From positions 59,015-123,014 of the forward strand of contig NZ_AUIE01000023.1 of NCBI RefSeq assembly GCF_000423545.1: DNA of 64,000 bases, given 5' to 3'. The notes under the pieces were generated by a model. The model was not told the origin of the DNA and ran no database searches. It was given only the letters and a program-made list of their open reading frames with translations. The stretch is from Metapseudomonas resinovorans DSM 21078 (lineage in GTDB: Bacteria; Pseudomonadota; Gammaproteobacteria; Pseudomonadales; Pseudomonadaceae). A program made the position numbers and the translations under genes. Positions 52,267-60,424 of the stretch are shown one piece after another (position 1 is the stretch's first letter; each line of letters starts with the position of its first letter).

Positions 52267-52304
52267 GCCTTGTGGGAGGCGATTGAAATCGAACCCCACA
52301 AGGC
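52267..52304. terminator. Hairpin between convergent amidinotransferase-like and LysR genes
   Basis: 10-bp inverted repeat (GCCTTGTGGG at 52267-52276 and its complement at 52295-52304) enclosing GAGGCGATTGAAATCG-like repeat sequence. It lies in the 61-bp gap between opposing stops and may terminate both transcripts. The internal GGCGATTGAAATCG resembles half of the A-type repeat. Confidence 0.5.
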
Positions 52305-52310
52305 CAGCAT

Positions 52311-53225
52311 TCAGCCGTCGGTGTTCGCTGGCTCTTCACTCCACTGCAACAGCCATTCAGCGAAGCGCTCAATCTTGGCATCGCGGCTTTGCTTCGGCAC
52401 CACGACGTAGTACTTCCCGGATACCAGGGGCTCCTGGCAGGCAATGACCAGGCGACCGTCTTCCACTTCCTTCGCCACAAAGAAGCGCGGCAGCACGGTG
52501 ACGCCCAGCCCGTGAAGGGCGGCGTCGAGGACGAACTGGAAGTGTTCCAGGCGTTGGCCGGGCAGGGCCTCGATCTCCTTGGAGGAAAGGCCGGCACTGT
52601 GCAGCCAGAGCTGGGTCGAGGACTTGGTCAGGCTGGTGAGGGAGCTGTGGTGGAGCAAGGGATAGCGCAGGATGTCGCGCCGCTCGACGATCGGACCGAA
52701 GCGCTCCAGCAGGTCCGGCGTGCAGACAGCCACCATTTCGCCAGCCATCAGGAAGCGCGCATCGAACTCCGGCCAGTCGCCGTCGCCGTAGAGAATCCCG
52801 ACGTCATAACCTTCGTGCCGGTCATAGAGACGGCGCAGGTCGTTCATGATTTCCAGTTCGACTTCAGGATGCTCGCGGGCGTACTCCTTGAGCTTGGGCA
52901 GCAGCCAGCGAGTGGTGAAAGAGGGTTCGGCGCCGACCCGCAGCCGCCCTGAGTGGCTGCTGCGTACGCGCATGGTGGCGGCTTCCAGCTGGTCAAGCAG
53001 CAGGCTGACTTCCTGCACGTACTCACGGCCCTGGTCGGTCAGCAGCAGGCGCTGCCGAACCTTCTCGACCAGCGTGCACCCAAGCATGTCCTCCAGGTTC
53101 TTGATCTGTCGGCTGACGGCACTTTGCGTCAGGTTCAGCTCCTCCGCTGCGCGGGTGACGCTCATGTGTCGGGCGAAAGCGGCGAAGCAGCTGAGGGAGA
53201 TCATGCTTGGGAGCTGGCGGCGCAT
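52311..53225 (-). CDS. LysR-family transcriptional regulator (GcvA-like)
   Basis: 304 residues. N-terminal winged HTH (LSCFAAFARHMSVTRAAEELNLTQSAVSRQIKNLEDMLG) and a type 2 periplasmic-binding effector domain (GRLRVGAEPSFTTRWLLPKLKEY). Divergent from the aldolase gene 180 bp away, as usual for a LysR protein controlling its neighbour. TCATT (53232-53236) and AATGA (53246-53250) in the gap form a possible LysR half-site pair. Confidence 0.9.
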   Translation of the reverse strand: MRRQLPSMISLSCFAAFARHMSVTRAAEELNLTQSAVSRQIKNLEDMLGCTLVEKVRQRLLLTDQGREYVQEVSLLLDQLEAATMRVRSSHSGRLRVGAEPSFTTRWLLPKLKEYAREHPEVELEIMNDLRRLYDRHEGYDVGILYGDGDWPEFDARFLMAGEMVAVCTPDLLERFGPIVERRDILRYPLLHHSSLTSLTKSSTQLWLHSAGLSSKEIEALPGQRLEHFQFVLDAALHGLGVTVLPRFFVAKEVEDGRLVIACQEPLVSGKYYVVVPKQSRDAKIERFAEWLLQWSEEPANTDG

Positions 53226-53405
53226 CGGAGTTCATTACATTTTGGAATGATTGTCAGCAAGATATATCGATATTCGCACCTGGGCAAGCGCTCTAATCTC
53301 CGCCCCGAGGGACCATTGAAGGGTAGGCGCATCCCCCCGGTGCGTAGGCTCACGGACGCGCCGAGCTGCCCAGCGATGTCGATTCTTGACCGGCTGGAAT
53401 GCTCC

Positions 53406-54146
53406 ATGAAAACAAGCAGCAATGAACAGATGCTCCGTACCGACCTCGCTGCCGCTTACCGGCTGCTGGAGGTCAATGGCTGGAGCGACCAGGTCTTCAC
53501 CCATATCTCGGTCAGGCTGCCGACGGATGAGCCCGCTTTCCTGATCAACCAGTACGGCCTGCGCCCGGACGAGGTCACCGCCTCCAACCTGGTGGCCATC
53601 GACGTCAACGGCCGCAAGCTCGACGACCGCGCCCCGGAAGTCAATCCCGCCGGTTTCACCATCCACAGCGCCATTCACATGCACCGCCACGATGCCGTCT
53701 GCGTGATGCATACGCACACCTTGGCCGGTATGGCCGTGGCTGCCCTGGAAGAAGGGCTGTTGCCGCTGAACCAGACCAACATGGCCTTCTACGAGCGGGT
53801 TGCCTACTACGACTACGAAGGTATTCCGCTGGACCTGGAAGTGCGCCAGCGCATCGTCGCCGCCTTGGGCGACAAGAAGGCCGCCATCCTGCGCAACCAT
53901 GGACTGCTGACCGTCGGCCGCAGCGTGGCCGAGGCCTACTTCCTGATGTTCTACCTGAACAAGGCCTGCGAGATTCAGCTGGAGGCCATGAAGACCGGCC
54001 GCCCGCTGCGCATTCCGTCCCATGAGGATTGTGATTTCACGGCCCGCCAGTTCGACAACGAACGCTACCACCTGGAAAGCGTCGACCTGGTCTGGCAGGC
54101 CGAGTTGCGTCGACTGGACCGCCTGGACGCAACTTTCAGGGCCTGA
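53406..54146 (+). CDS. Class II aldolase/adducin-family protein
   Basis: 246 residues. The zinc-binding HTH motif region is present: IHMHRHDAVCVMHTHTLAGMAVAALEEGL, then RNHGLLTVGRSVAEAYF with the third His, in the order of the AraD/FucA fold. Many members of this non-sugar subgroup are annotated only as class II aldolases. The gene starts an operon with a YjiH-type membrane protein and an amidohydrolase. The true substrate is unknown. Confidence 0.88.
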   Translation: MKTSSNEQMLRTDLAAAYRLLEVNGWSDQVFTHISVRLPTDEPAFLINQYGLRPDEVTASNLVAIDVNGRKLDDRAPEVNPAGFTIHSAIHMHRHDAVCVMHTHTLAGMAVAALEEGLLPLNQTNMAFYERVAYYDYEGIPLDLEVRQRIVAALGDKKAAILRNHGLLTVGRSVAEAYFLMFYLNKACEIQLEAMKTGRPLRIPSHEDCDFTARQFDNERYHLESVDLVWQAELRRLDRLDATFRA

Positions 54147-54235
54147 TGCCCGTTCCGAACGCTTGAATCTGCCGTGCGAGCCGGGGCCACCAGCGACCGG
54201 TGCAACATCCACTACAAATACAAGAAGGTGTGACC

Positions 54236-55627
54236 ATGCAAGAACAACCCGATGCCGGATCGGTACTTCCCCAGTCCGGAGGCCCCTTGAGCCAGTACAG
54301 CACCGCACAGCTGCTGCGTTTCCTGATCCCTTCGCTGATCGGCGTGATGCTGTTCCTGGTGCCGTTCGAGATCAACGGCAAGAGCAACATCCTCATTGCC
54401 TACGTGATCGACTACATCAACGACGTGGTCAAACCGATGATGGTGCCGGTCACCGTCGGCGTCGCCACCATCCCCAGCCTGCTCACCCTGCTGGTCACCT
54501 TCAGCGCACTGAAGAAGAACCCCAACCGCTTCATCCAGCTGTTCAACCCGGGGCTGGGCTGGACCGCCGTGCGCGTCATCGGCGCCGTGCTGATGGTGAT
54601 GACCTATTGGAAGATCGGGCCGGAATGGATCTGGCACCGCAACACCGGCGGCGTGATGCTCTATGACGTCGGCCCGGTCGTGTTGGCCATCTATTTCCTC
54701 TCGGCCATCCTGCTGCCGCTGCTCACCGACTATGGCCTGATGGAGTTCGTCGGCAGCCTGGTCAGTCGAGGCTTCGAGAAGCTGTTCGGCCTGCCCGGCC
54801 GCGCCGCGGTGGACTGCATGGCTTCCTGGCTGGCGGCCTCCAGCGTGGGCATCATCCTCACCACCCAGCAGTATCGCCAGGGCTACTACAGCAGCCGCGA
54901 GGCCTGTGTGATCGCCACCAACTTCTCCATTGTGTCGATTGCCTATTCCTACCTGCTGCTGAAACTGATCGGCATGGAGCACGTCTTCGTGCCCTGGTAC
55001 ATCGCAGTGGCCATCACCGGCCTGCTCTGTGCCCTGATCGTGCCCAAGTTGCCGCCGCTGCGTGGCAAGCCGAATGCCTACCACCCCGTCGTGGGCAAGC
55101 AGCTGAAGACTGACCGTCGCGAAGGCGAAGGCCTGTTCGCCCTGGGCCTGCGCCGCGCCATCGAACGTGCCGATACCGCGCCGTCGATCTTCGCCCAGGT
55201 GCGCCATGGCGTTCACGTGAGCATGGACATCGCCATCTCCGTCTATCCGGCGATGATGGTGATCGGCTGCCTGGGCCTAGCCCTGGTGGAGTTCACTCCG
55301 CTGTTCAAGTACATGGCGATTCCGCTGGTGCCCTACATGGAGCTGCTGCAGTTGCCAGAAGCCGAGAAGGCCGCCCCTGCGCTGCTGGCCGGCATGGTCG
55401 ACAGCATCATGCCGTCGATCCTGGGTGCCAGCATCCAGAGCGAGGTCACCCGCTTCGTGATGGTGGGCGTGGCGGTCAACCAGATCATCTTCTTCACCGA
55501 AGCGGCCATTCTGCTGATTCGTGCCGACATCGGCCTGAAGCTGCGTGACCTGCTGATGATCTACGTGCTGCGGGTCCTGGTTTCGCTGCCGATCCTGGCG
55601 CTGCTGGGCCACCTGATCGTCGGCTGA
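54236..55627 (+). CDS. YjiH/nucleoside-recognition (GATE) domain membrane protein
   Basis: 463 residues from ATG 54236 (AAGAAGG 7 nt upstream). Nine or ten membrane segments; two halves carry the GATE-type repeats (ASWLAASSVGIILTTQQYRQGYYSSREACVIATNF and LAGMVDSIMPSILGASIQSEVTRFVMVGVAVNQI). YjiH proteins are uncharacterised probable transporters or gates. Located between the aldolase and amidohydrolase genes, it is a candidate uptake protein for their substrate. Confidence 0.85.
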   Translation: MQEQPDAGSVLPQSGGPLSQYSTAQLLRFLIPSLIGVMLFLVPFEINGKSNILIAYVIDYINDVVKPMMVPVTVGVATIPSLLTLLVTFSALKKNPNRFIQLFNPGLGWTAVRVIGAVLMVMTYWKIGPEWIWHRNTGGVMLYDVGPVVLAIYFLSAILLPLLTDYGLMEFVGSLVSRGFEKLFGLPGRAAVDCMASWLAASSVGIILTTQQYRQGYYSSREACVIATNFSIVSIAYSYLLLKLIGMEHVFVPWYIAVAITGLLCALIVPKLPPLRGKPNAYHPVVGKQLKTDRREGEGLFALGLRRAIERADTAPSIFAQVRHGVHVSMDIAISVYPAMMVIGCLGLALVEFTPLFKYMAIPLVPYMELLQLPEAEKAAPALLAGMVDSIMPSILGASIQSEVTRFVMVGVAVNQIIFFTEAAILLIRADIGLKLRDLLMIYVLRVLVSLPILALLGHLIVG

Positions 55628-55700
55628 CCGGCTGCCGGGGTGCCGCCAGGTACCCCGGCCCCAAGCCCATAACAAGATTCCCGATTCGGACTTCACTGCC

Positions 55701-57437
55701 ATGGAAAAACACACCGACTTCCGCTCGTCGAACCTGCCGGGGCCTTCCGGCGCCGCCGACCTCGTGCTGCTCAACGGCCGCATCTACACCGTGGACGCGT
55801 CCAACTCCTGGGCCGAAGCGGTGGCCATTCGCGGCGGGCGGTTCGTCGCGGTCGGCTCCAGTGCCGAGATGGATGGCCTGATTGGCGCCCATACCCAGGT
55901 CCTGGACCTGAAGGGCCGCTTCGCCATGCCCGGCATCTACGACATGCATACCCATCCGGACCTGAAGCTGGCGCCTGGCTACGCGGGATATCTGGAAGTG
56001 GGTGTCGAGGACCCGACACCGGAGCAGGTCAAACAGGCCATTCTCGACTACGCCGCTGCCCATCCTGGCGATGGCTGGGTCTATGGCCAGTATTTTGTCC
56101 GCTACACCTTCAAGCAGGTCGGCCTGGTGCCGGATCGCGAATGGCTGGACAGCGTCCTGCCGGATCGCCCGGTGGCCATCCTCGACCGTTCCTGGGGCTG
56201 CATGATGGTCAACTCCAAGGCATTGGAGCTGGCCGGTATCGACGCCAATACCCTGGACCCGCGTCATGGCTACATCGAGCGCGACAGCGTAACGGGTGAG
56301 CCCACCGGCATCCTGGTGGACGGCGCCTACGCGCTGATTCATGCCGCCATGCCGCCGACGCCCCTGCACGCGCTCAAGCGTGCGTACCGCGAAGGCGTCT
56401 GGTTCCAGAGCGGTCATGGCGTGGTTGGCACCAAGTACGTGCACGTCTGCGAACACCGCCTCAACGCGCTGAAGTCCATCGACCAGGTCGGCGAGCTTTC
56501 CGTCCGCGTGGAAGCCGCCATCAGTTGGCAGGACGATATCTTCCCGGTGAAGCGCCGTTGGGAGCTGCTGGCAGGCGAGCGGCACTTCTATAGGAGTGCG
56601 CGGCTCAATGCCAATGCGGTGAAGTTCCACTTCGACGGCACCCACGAGTCGCGCTCGTCCTACCTGTCCAGCGCCTGGCCGGGCGAAAGCAGCTGGCGCG
56701 GTCACCTCAACCTGACGCCGGAGCACATCACGGACATGGTGGTGGACATGGATCGCAAGGGCATCCGCGTGATCGCCCATTGCACCGGCGACGGCGCCTC
56801 CGACCTGTTCCTCGATGCCGTAGCCGAGGCACGTCGGCGTAACGGTGACAGTGGCGTGCGCCACCAGTGCGCCCACAGCACCACGCTGCTGGACGCCAAC
56901 CTGCCGCGCTTCGCCGAACTGCAGGTAACGGCGGAGTTCTCGCCGGTGGGCTGGTTCCCGTCGTCCTTCGCCAACGCCCGTGCCGTGTTTGGCGAAGACC
57001 GTATGCAGCGCGCCTACAACTTCAAGGGTGTGCTGGAGCACGGCGGGGTGGCCGTGATGGGCACCGATTGGCCGGTTTCCAGCATCAATCCCTGGATCGG
57101 TTTCGAGGCCATGGTCACTCGCGAGAATCCCTACGGTGAGGAAGAGGGACAGTTCTATGGCAGCCCCATCAGCCTGGAGCAGGCCATCCGCGTGATGACG
57201 CTCAATGGTGCCTGGTGCATGGGGATCGAAAACAAGGCCGGTTCCATCGAGGTGGGCAAGTCCGCCGACCTCATCGTGCTCGATCGCAACCTGTTCGAGG
57301 TGGCGCCCAAGGGGAACATCCACAACACCCAGGTGCAGCTGACCCTGCTGGAAGGCGAAGTGACCTGGGACCGACATGGCGAGTTCGACGAAACCAGCTA
57401 CGCCGCCACCTGGCGTGGCGAGTTGCCGAACTTCTGA
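55701..57437 (+). CDS. YtcJ-like metal-dependent amidohydrolase
   Basis: 578 residues. Amidohydrolase-superfamily features: PGIYDMHTHPDLKLAPGY (metal HxH), RVIAHCTGDGASDLF, RHQCAHSTTLL and the final Asp in VMGTDWPVSSINPW. NGRIYTVDASNSWAEAVAIRGGRFVAVG at the N-terminus is typical of YtcJ-type enzymes, which hydrolyse amide or imide bonds in diverse compounds. No good ribosome site is visible before the ATG. Next gene encodes a CobW GTPase, a possible metal supplier. Confidence 0.9.
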   Translation: MEKHTDFRSSNLPGPSGAADLVLLNGRIYTVDASNSWAEAVAIRGGRFVAVGSSAEMDGLIGAHTQVLDLKGRFAMPGIYDMHTHPDLKLAPGYAGYLEVGVEDPTPEQVKQAILDYAAAHPGDGWVYGQYFVRYTFKQVGLVPDREWLDSVLPDRPVAILDRSWGCMMVNSKALELAGIDANTLDPRHGYIERDSVTGEPTGILVDGAYALIHAAMPPTPLHALKRAYREGVWFQSGHGVVGTKYVHVCEHRLNALKSIDQVGELSVRVEAAISWQDDIFPVKRRWELLAGERHFYRSARLNANAVKFHFDGTHESRSSYLSSAWPGESSWRGHLNLTPEHITDMVVDMDRKGIRVIAHCTGDGASDLFLDAVAEARRRNGDSGVRHQCAHSTTLLDANLPRFAELQVTAEFSPVGWFPSSFANARAVFGEDRMQRAYNFKGVLEHGGVAVMGTDWPVSSINPWIGFEAMVTRENPYGEEEGQFYGSPISLEQAIRVMTLNGAWCMGIENKAGSIEVGKSADLIVLDRNLFEVAPKGNIHNTQVQLTLLEGEVTWDRHGEFDETSYAATWRGELPNF

Positions 57438-57483
57438 TGTGCAAGGCCGGGAGCATCCCGGCCGACGGCCAAGAGGCAGGACG

Positions 57484-58458
57484 ATGAGTAAACGCAATCC
57501 CATCCCCGTGACCATAGTTTCCGGCTTTCTCGGCGCCGGAAAGACCACCTTGCTGAACCGCATCCTCACCAGTGATCACGGTCTGCGCATGGCAGTGATG
57601 GTCAACGACTTCGGCGCCATCAATATCGATAGCCAACTGATCGTCAGCCAGACCCAGACCATGGTCAGCCTGGCCAACGGTTGTATCTGCTGCACCGTGG
57701 AAAGCGATCTGATCGAGCAGCTCGGGCGCCTGCTGGACGACCGCGCCAATCGGCCGGAGTACATCGTCATCGAGGCGAGCGGGGTATCCAATCCGAGCAA
57801 GATCGCCAATACGCTGCGTTACCCGCAGTTCCGCGAAGCGCTGGCCATCGACAGCATCCTGACGGTGGTCGATGCCGAGCAGTTCGGGCAGCTGGACGGC
57901 GCCATGGCCCAACTGGCGATGGAGCAGCTGGATGTGGCCGACATCATCGTGGTGAACAAGGTGGACCGGGTCAGTCGCGAGCAGATTGACGCGCTCAAAT
58001 CCCGCTGGCTTTACCCTAATGCCCGAGTGCTGGAAAGTCAGTACGGCGAGGTACCGCTGGAACTGGTACTGGGTGTGGGGCGCTTCAAGGAAGGCTGGAG
58101 TTTCCGGCCTGCCGCAACCGCATCGGCTCCGGTGCTGGCGGCGACCACGGAGCAGGATCACGCGGCAATCTTCGATACCTGGAGCTTTTCCACTGAGCGG
58201 CCGTTGTCTCTCAAGGCGCTGCGCAAGACCCTGGCCGCCTTGCCAAGCGAGATCTACCGCGCCAAGGGCGTTTGCCATATCGCGGAGGCGCCCGGTAAGC
58301 GCTGCACTCTGCATCTGGTTGGCAGCCGCAGTGAGATCAAACCGGAAGACAGCTGGGAGGGCGGGGCGCCGCATACTCAACTGATCGTCATCGGAGCGCG
58401 CGGGGCGGTGGATGCGGTTGAACTGCGGTCGGCGTTCGAGGCGTGTATTGCGTGTTGA
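57484..58458 (+). CDS. CobW/COG0523-family GTP-binding metallochaperone
   Basis: 324 residues from ATG 57484. Walker A GFLGAGKTTLLNR, the metal-binding Cys motif NGCICC, EASGVSNP and NKVDRVSR (NKxD) are all intact, and the C-terminal CobW domain follows (FDTWSFSTERPLSLKALRKTLAALPSEIYRAKG). Such proteins insert Zn, Co or Fe into client enzymes. Being last in the operon with a metal-dependent amidohydrolase and an aldolase, it may serve one of them. Confidence 0.92.
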   Translation: MSKRNPIPVTIVSGFLGAGKTTLLNRILTSDHGLRMAVMVNDFGAINIDSQLIVSQTQTMVSLANGCICCTVESDLIEQLGRLLDDRANRPEYIVIEASGVSNPSKIANTLRYPQFREALAIDSILTVVDAEQFGQLDGAMAQLAMEQLDVADIIVVNKVDRVSREQIDALKSRWLYPNARVLESQYGEVPLELVLGVGRFKEGWSFRPAATASAPVLAATTEQDHAAIFDTWSFSTERPLSLKALRKTLAALPSEIYRAKGVCHIAEAPGKRCTLHLVGSRSEIKPEDSWEGGAPHTQLIVIGARGAVDAVELRSAFEACIAC

Positions 58459-58628
58459 GGGCGGACTTGTGGTGACGATTGCCATCGCCAAGCAAACCTC
58501 GGCTCTGCCACTCGAACGTCATGCGGTAGCTGTTGCGAGACATTGACCATCGGTGCAAGAGCCTACAGGCCATGCAGCTGCTTGCAACACGTAATCCGGA
58601 CATTAGCTTTTGCCCTCCCGATAAAGAA

Positions 58629-58654
58629 AGAAGGCGCCACAGGTGGCGCCTTCT
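58629..58654 (-). terminator. Hairpin downstream of the repeat protein gene
   Basis: 12-bp perfect inverted repeat (AGAAGGCGCCAC at 58629-58640 and its complement at 58643-58654), with a T-rich tail TTTCTTTAT on the minus strand. Confidence 0.8.
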
Positions 58655-58708
58655 GCCTTTCGAGGATTTGCATACATCGTGATTGCCTGCCTCTGAACGG
58701 CTCCAGGA

Positions 58709-59107
58709 TCAGCTGATGCGGTTGGCACCAGTGCGGTCAGCGCCGCCTTCAGCGACATCGAAAGCCTTGGTGTGGTCGGACCCACCTTCGGCGACATCGA
58801 AGGCCTTGGTGCGGTCGGAACCGCCTTCGGCGACATCGAAGGCCTTGGTGCGGTCGGAGCCACCTTCGGCGACATCGAAGGCCTTGGTGCGATCGGAGCC
58901 GCCTTCAGCTACCCGCAGGGACTGGGAGCGGTCGGAACCGTTTTCAGCGATACGGTTAGCGCCGGTGCGGTCAGCACCACCTTCGGCTACGCGGTGGATG
59001 CTGTTGCGGTCGGAACCCCCTTCAGCGACAACGGAACCCTGGGGCAGGGCAAAAGCAGTGGCGGACAGGCTGGCGATGAACAGGCTGGCAAGGATTTGCT
59101 TTTTCAT
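58709..59107 (-). CDS. Exported protein of eight 13-residue tandem repeats
   Basis: 132 residues. A Sec signal (MKKQILASLFIASLSATAFA) is followed by six residues and then eight contiguous 13-residue units with core V/I-A-E-G-G-S/A-D-R-x5 (typical unit VAEGGSDRTKAFD), from residue 27 to 130, then Ile-Ser. Four central units are almost identical in DNA as well. Related pseudomonad proteins are often labelled phage infection protein, without evidence that I know. The strictly periodic Glu-Gly-Gly-x-Asp-Arg core might form a solenoid or bind metal. Function unknown. Confidence 0.88.
   Translation of the reverse strand: MKKQILASLFIASLSATAFALPQGSVVAEGGSDRNSIHRVAEGGADRTGANRIAENGSDRSQSLRVAEGGSDRTKAFDVAEGGSDRTKAFDVAEGGSDRTKAFDVAEGGSDHTKAFDVAEGGADRTGANRIS
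58718..59029 (-). repeat. 39-bp tandem repeat array (8 units) inside the exported-protein gene
   Basis: 312 bp, exactly eight 39-bp units, in frame with the protein repeat. Units 4-7 (about 58757-58912) are nearly identical at DNA level, while units 1-3 and 8 have diverged, which suggests recent expansion in the middle of the array. Confidence 0.9.
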
Positions 59108-59471
59108 TTTCGGGCACCTCGGTGAGGGGGGTGGAATTCGTCTACGGGGCCCATGTTACTGATACGTTTTCGATCAAGAAGTGATCCTGCGTGATGGTTG
59201 CCATCGACGCCGATGATAGTTATTTGTTGTCTATTAAAAACAATGAGTTAGGACTTCTTTGAGAGTGCCATTGCGCAAGGTGGAAAGGCTTTTTCCCAAA
59301 ATTGGCATAATCGATTTATTCGATGTTTGTGGGTGTGACGTAGCGAGCGGATAAGCCTGGTAGGGCCGAAAGGTCCGTTCTAGAGCGGGGCGGGAGTGAG
59401 CGGGGCTTGGTGGGAGCTAACTCCGCCCGCGAAACGCTTCGGTTCGCGAGCGGAGACTGATGAGTCGAGTG
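59108..59471. other. AT-rich intergenic region upstream of the repeat protein
   Basis: 364 bp without a convincing gene. 59150-59330 is markedly AT-rich for this genome (TTATTTGTTGTCTATTAAAA), as expected for the repeat protein's promoter. A hairpin at 59421-59455 (CTCCGCCCGCGAA with near-complement) lies downstream of the 59472-59663 gene and may be its terminator. Confidence 0.55.
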
Positions 59472-59663
59472 TCAGCGCTTGCCCATGGAGCGGCGGGAGC
59501 CGCGTGGTGCGGGACCGGGGCGCTGGCCTCGGTCGTAACCCTTGAGGGTCTGGTAGTAGGGGACGTTCTGTTTCTTCGGCTTGGCCGGCTCGGCGGTGCT
59601 AGCGGCTGCGGCCGGGTTTTCCTGGGGTTGGGCTTCGGCCTGATCGAGGTCTTGGCTGGTCAT
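59472..59663 (-). CDS. Small basic hypothetical protein
   Basis: 63 residues: an Ala/Pro/Gln-rich first half and a basic, conserved-looking end KGYDRGQRPGPAPRGSRRSMGKR. No signal or membrane segment. The strongly basic C-terminus suggests nucleic-acid or ribosome contact. It is read as real because the C-terminal motif looks familiar from small pseudomonad proteins and a hairpin follows it, but low complexity leaves doubt. Confidence 0.6.
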   Translation of the reverse strand: MTSQDLDQAEAQPQENPAAAASTAEPAKPKKQNVPYYQTLKGYDRGQRPGPAPRGSRRSMGKR

Positions 59664-59761
59664 GCTGGTTCTGCTCTGTGCGGGCTTGGCCCGCGAGCGG
59701 GCCGGAGGCGCGCATCATACACCACCCGGCCTCCAGGTGCTCCCGGAGGCCGCCGGAGTGC

Positions 59762-60403
59762 TCAGGACTCCTGGGGTTGCATGCCCCAGCCGGTGAGCTC
59801 GACCCGGGGGTCGACATGGTTGATCGCCGAGAGGATGTGCTCCGGATCGGTCAGTGCCGGCGCCATCGTCCAGCGGCCAATGGGCTCGTAGCCGATTCGC
59901 ACCATTCCGGTGTGGGTGAGCTGGTTGCCATCCACCAACGGGTCTACATCGTAGAAGCCCAGGGCGTAGCGCAGGTCGAGAATGTCCTGTGGGTCACCGG
60001 TGAGGTATTCCCAGCCAGGGCCGATGTGGAACTTGTCGACGTATTCCTGCAGGTGGCGCGGCTGGTCCAGCTCGGGCTGCAGGGTAATGGAGTACATGAA
60101 GACTTCCCGTCCCACCCGTTCACCGAGCATCTGCTGGACCTTGCGCAGGTTGGCGGTTGCGGTAGGGCAGTTCCGGCCGCAGCTGGCGTACATCATGTTG
60201 AGCACTACCACCTTGCCGCGTATCAGGTCTTCATAGAACTGAACCTTCCTGCCCTGATGAGTGAATAGCGTTGGGTTGGGGAACCTGGCGTTGCCCGAGC
60301 GAGCCATTGGCTGGCGCTCGGTGGAGGCGCCCATGGCTCCCAGGGCGGCTAGCCCGAAGAGGCCGGCACCCAGGCCGCCAATAAGGTTTCTGCGTGTGTT
60401 CAT
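59762..60403 (-). CDS. SCO1/SenC-family copper protein
   Basis: 213 residues with a Tat-like N-terminus (MNTRRNLIGGLGAGLFGLAALG). The copper-binding SCO motif is CGRNC (CxxxC, followed by Pro) with the third ligand His in NQLTHTGMVR. The fold is thioredoxin-like, and it is normally used to assemble copper sites. The gene starts 21 bp after the multicopper oxidase stop, so it probably matures or protects that enzyme. Confidence 0.87.
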   Translation of the reverse strand: MNTRRNLIGGLGAGLFGLAALGAMGASTERQPMARSGNARFPNPTLFTHQGRKVQFYEDLIRGKVVVLNMMYASCGRNCPTATANLRKVQQMLGERVGREVFMYSITLQPELDQPRHLQEYVDKFHIGPGWEYLTGDPQDILDLRYALGFYDVDPLVDGNQLTHTGMVRIGYEPIGRWTMAPALTDPEHILSAINHVDPRVELTGWGMQPQES

Positions 60404-60424
60404 GAAATAGTCCTCCCTCCGCCG

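Noticed and set aside
58718..59029. Possible CRISPR array from the 39-bp repeats
   Set aside because: Repeats are contiguous with no spacers and are in frame with an exported protein; no cas genes nearby.
58772..59125. Plus-strand ORF across the tandem repeat with a repeating TFGDIEGLGAV pattern
   Set aside because: It is the mirror of the minus-strand 13-residue repeat. It has no ribosome site, while the minus strand starts with a perfect signal peptide.
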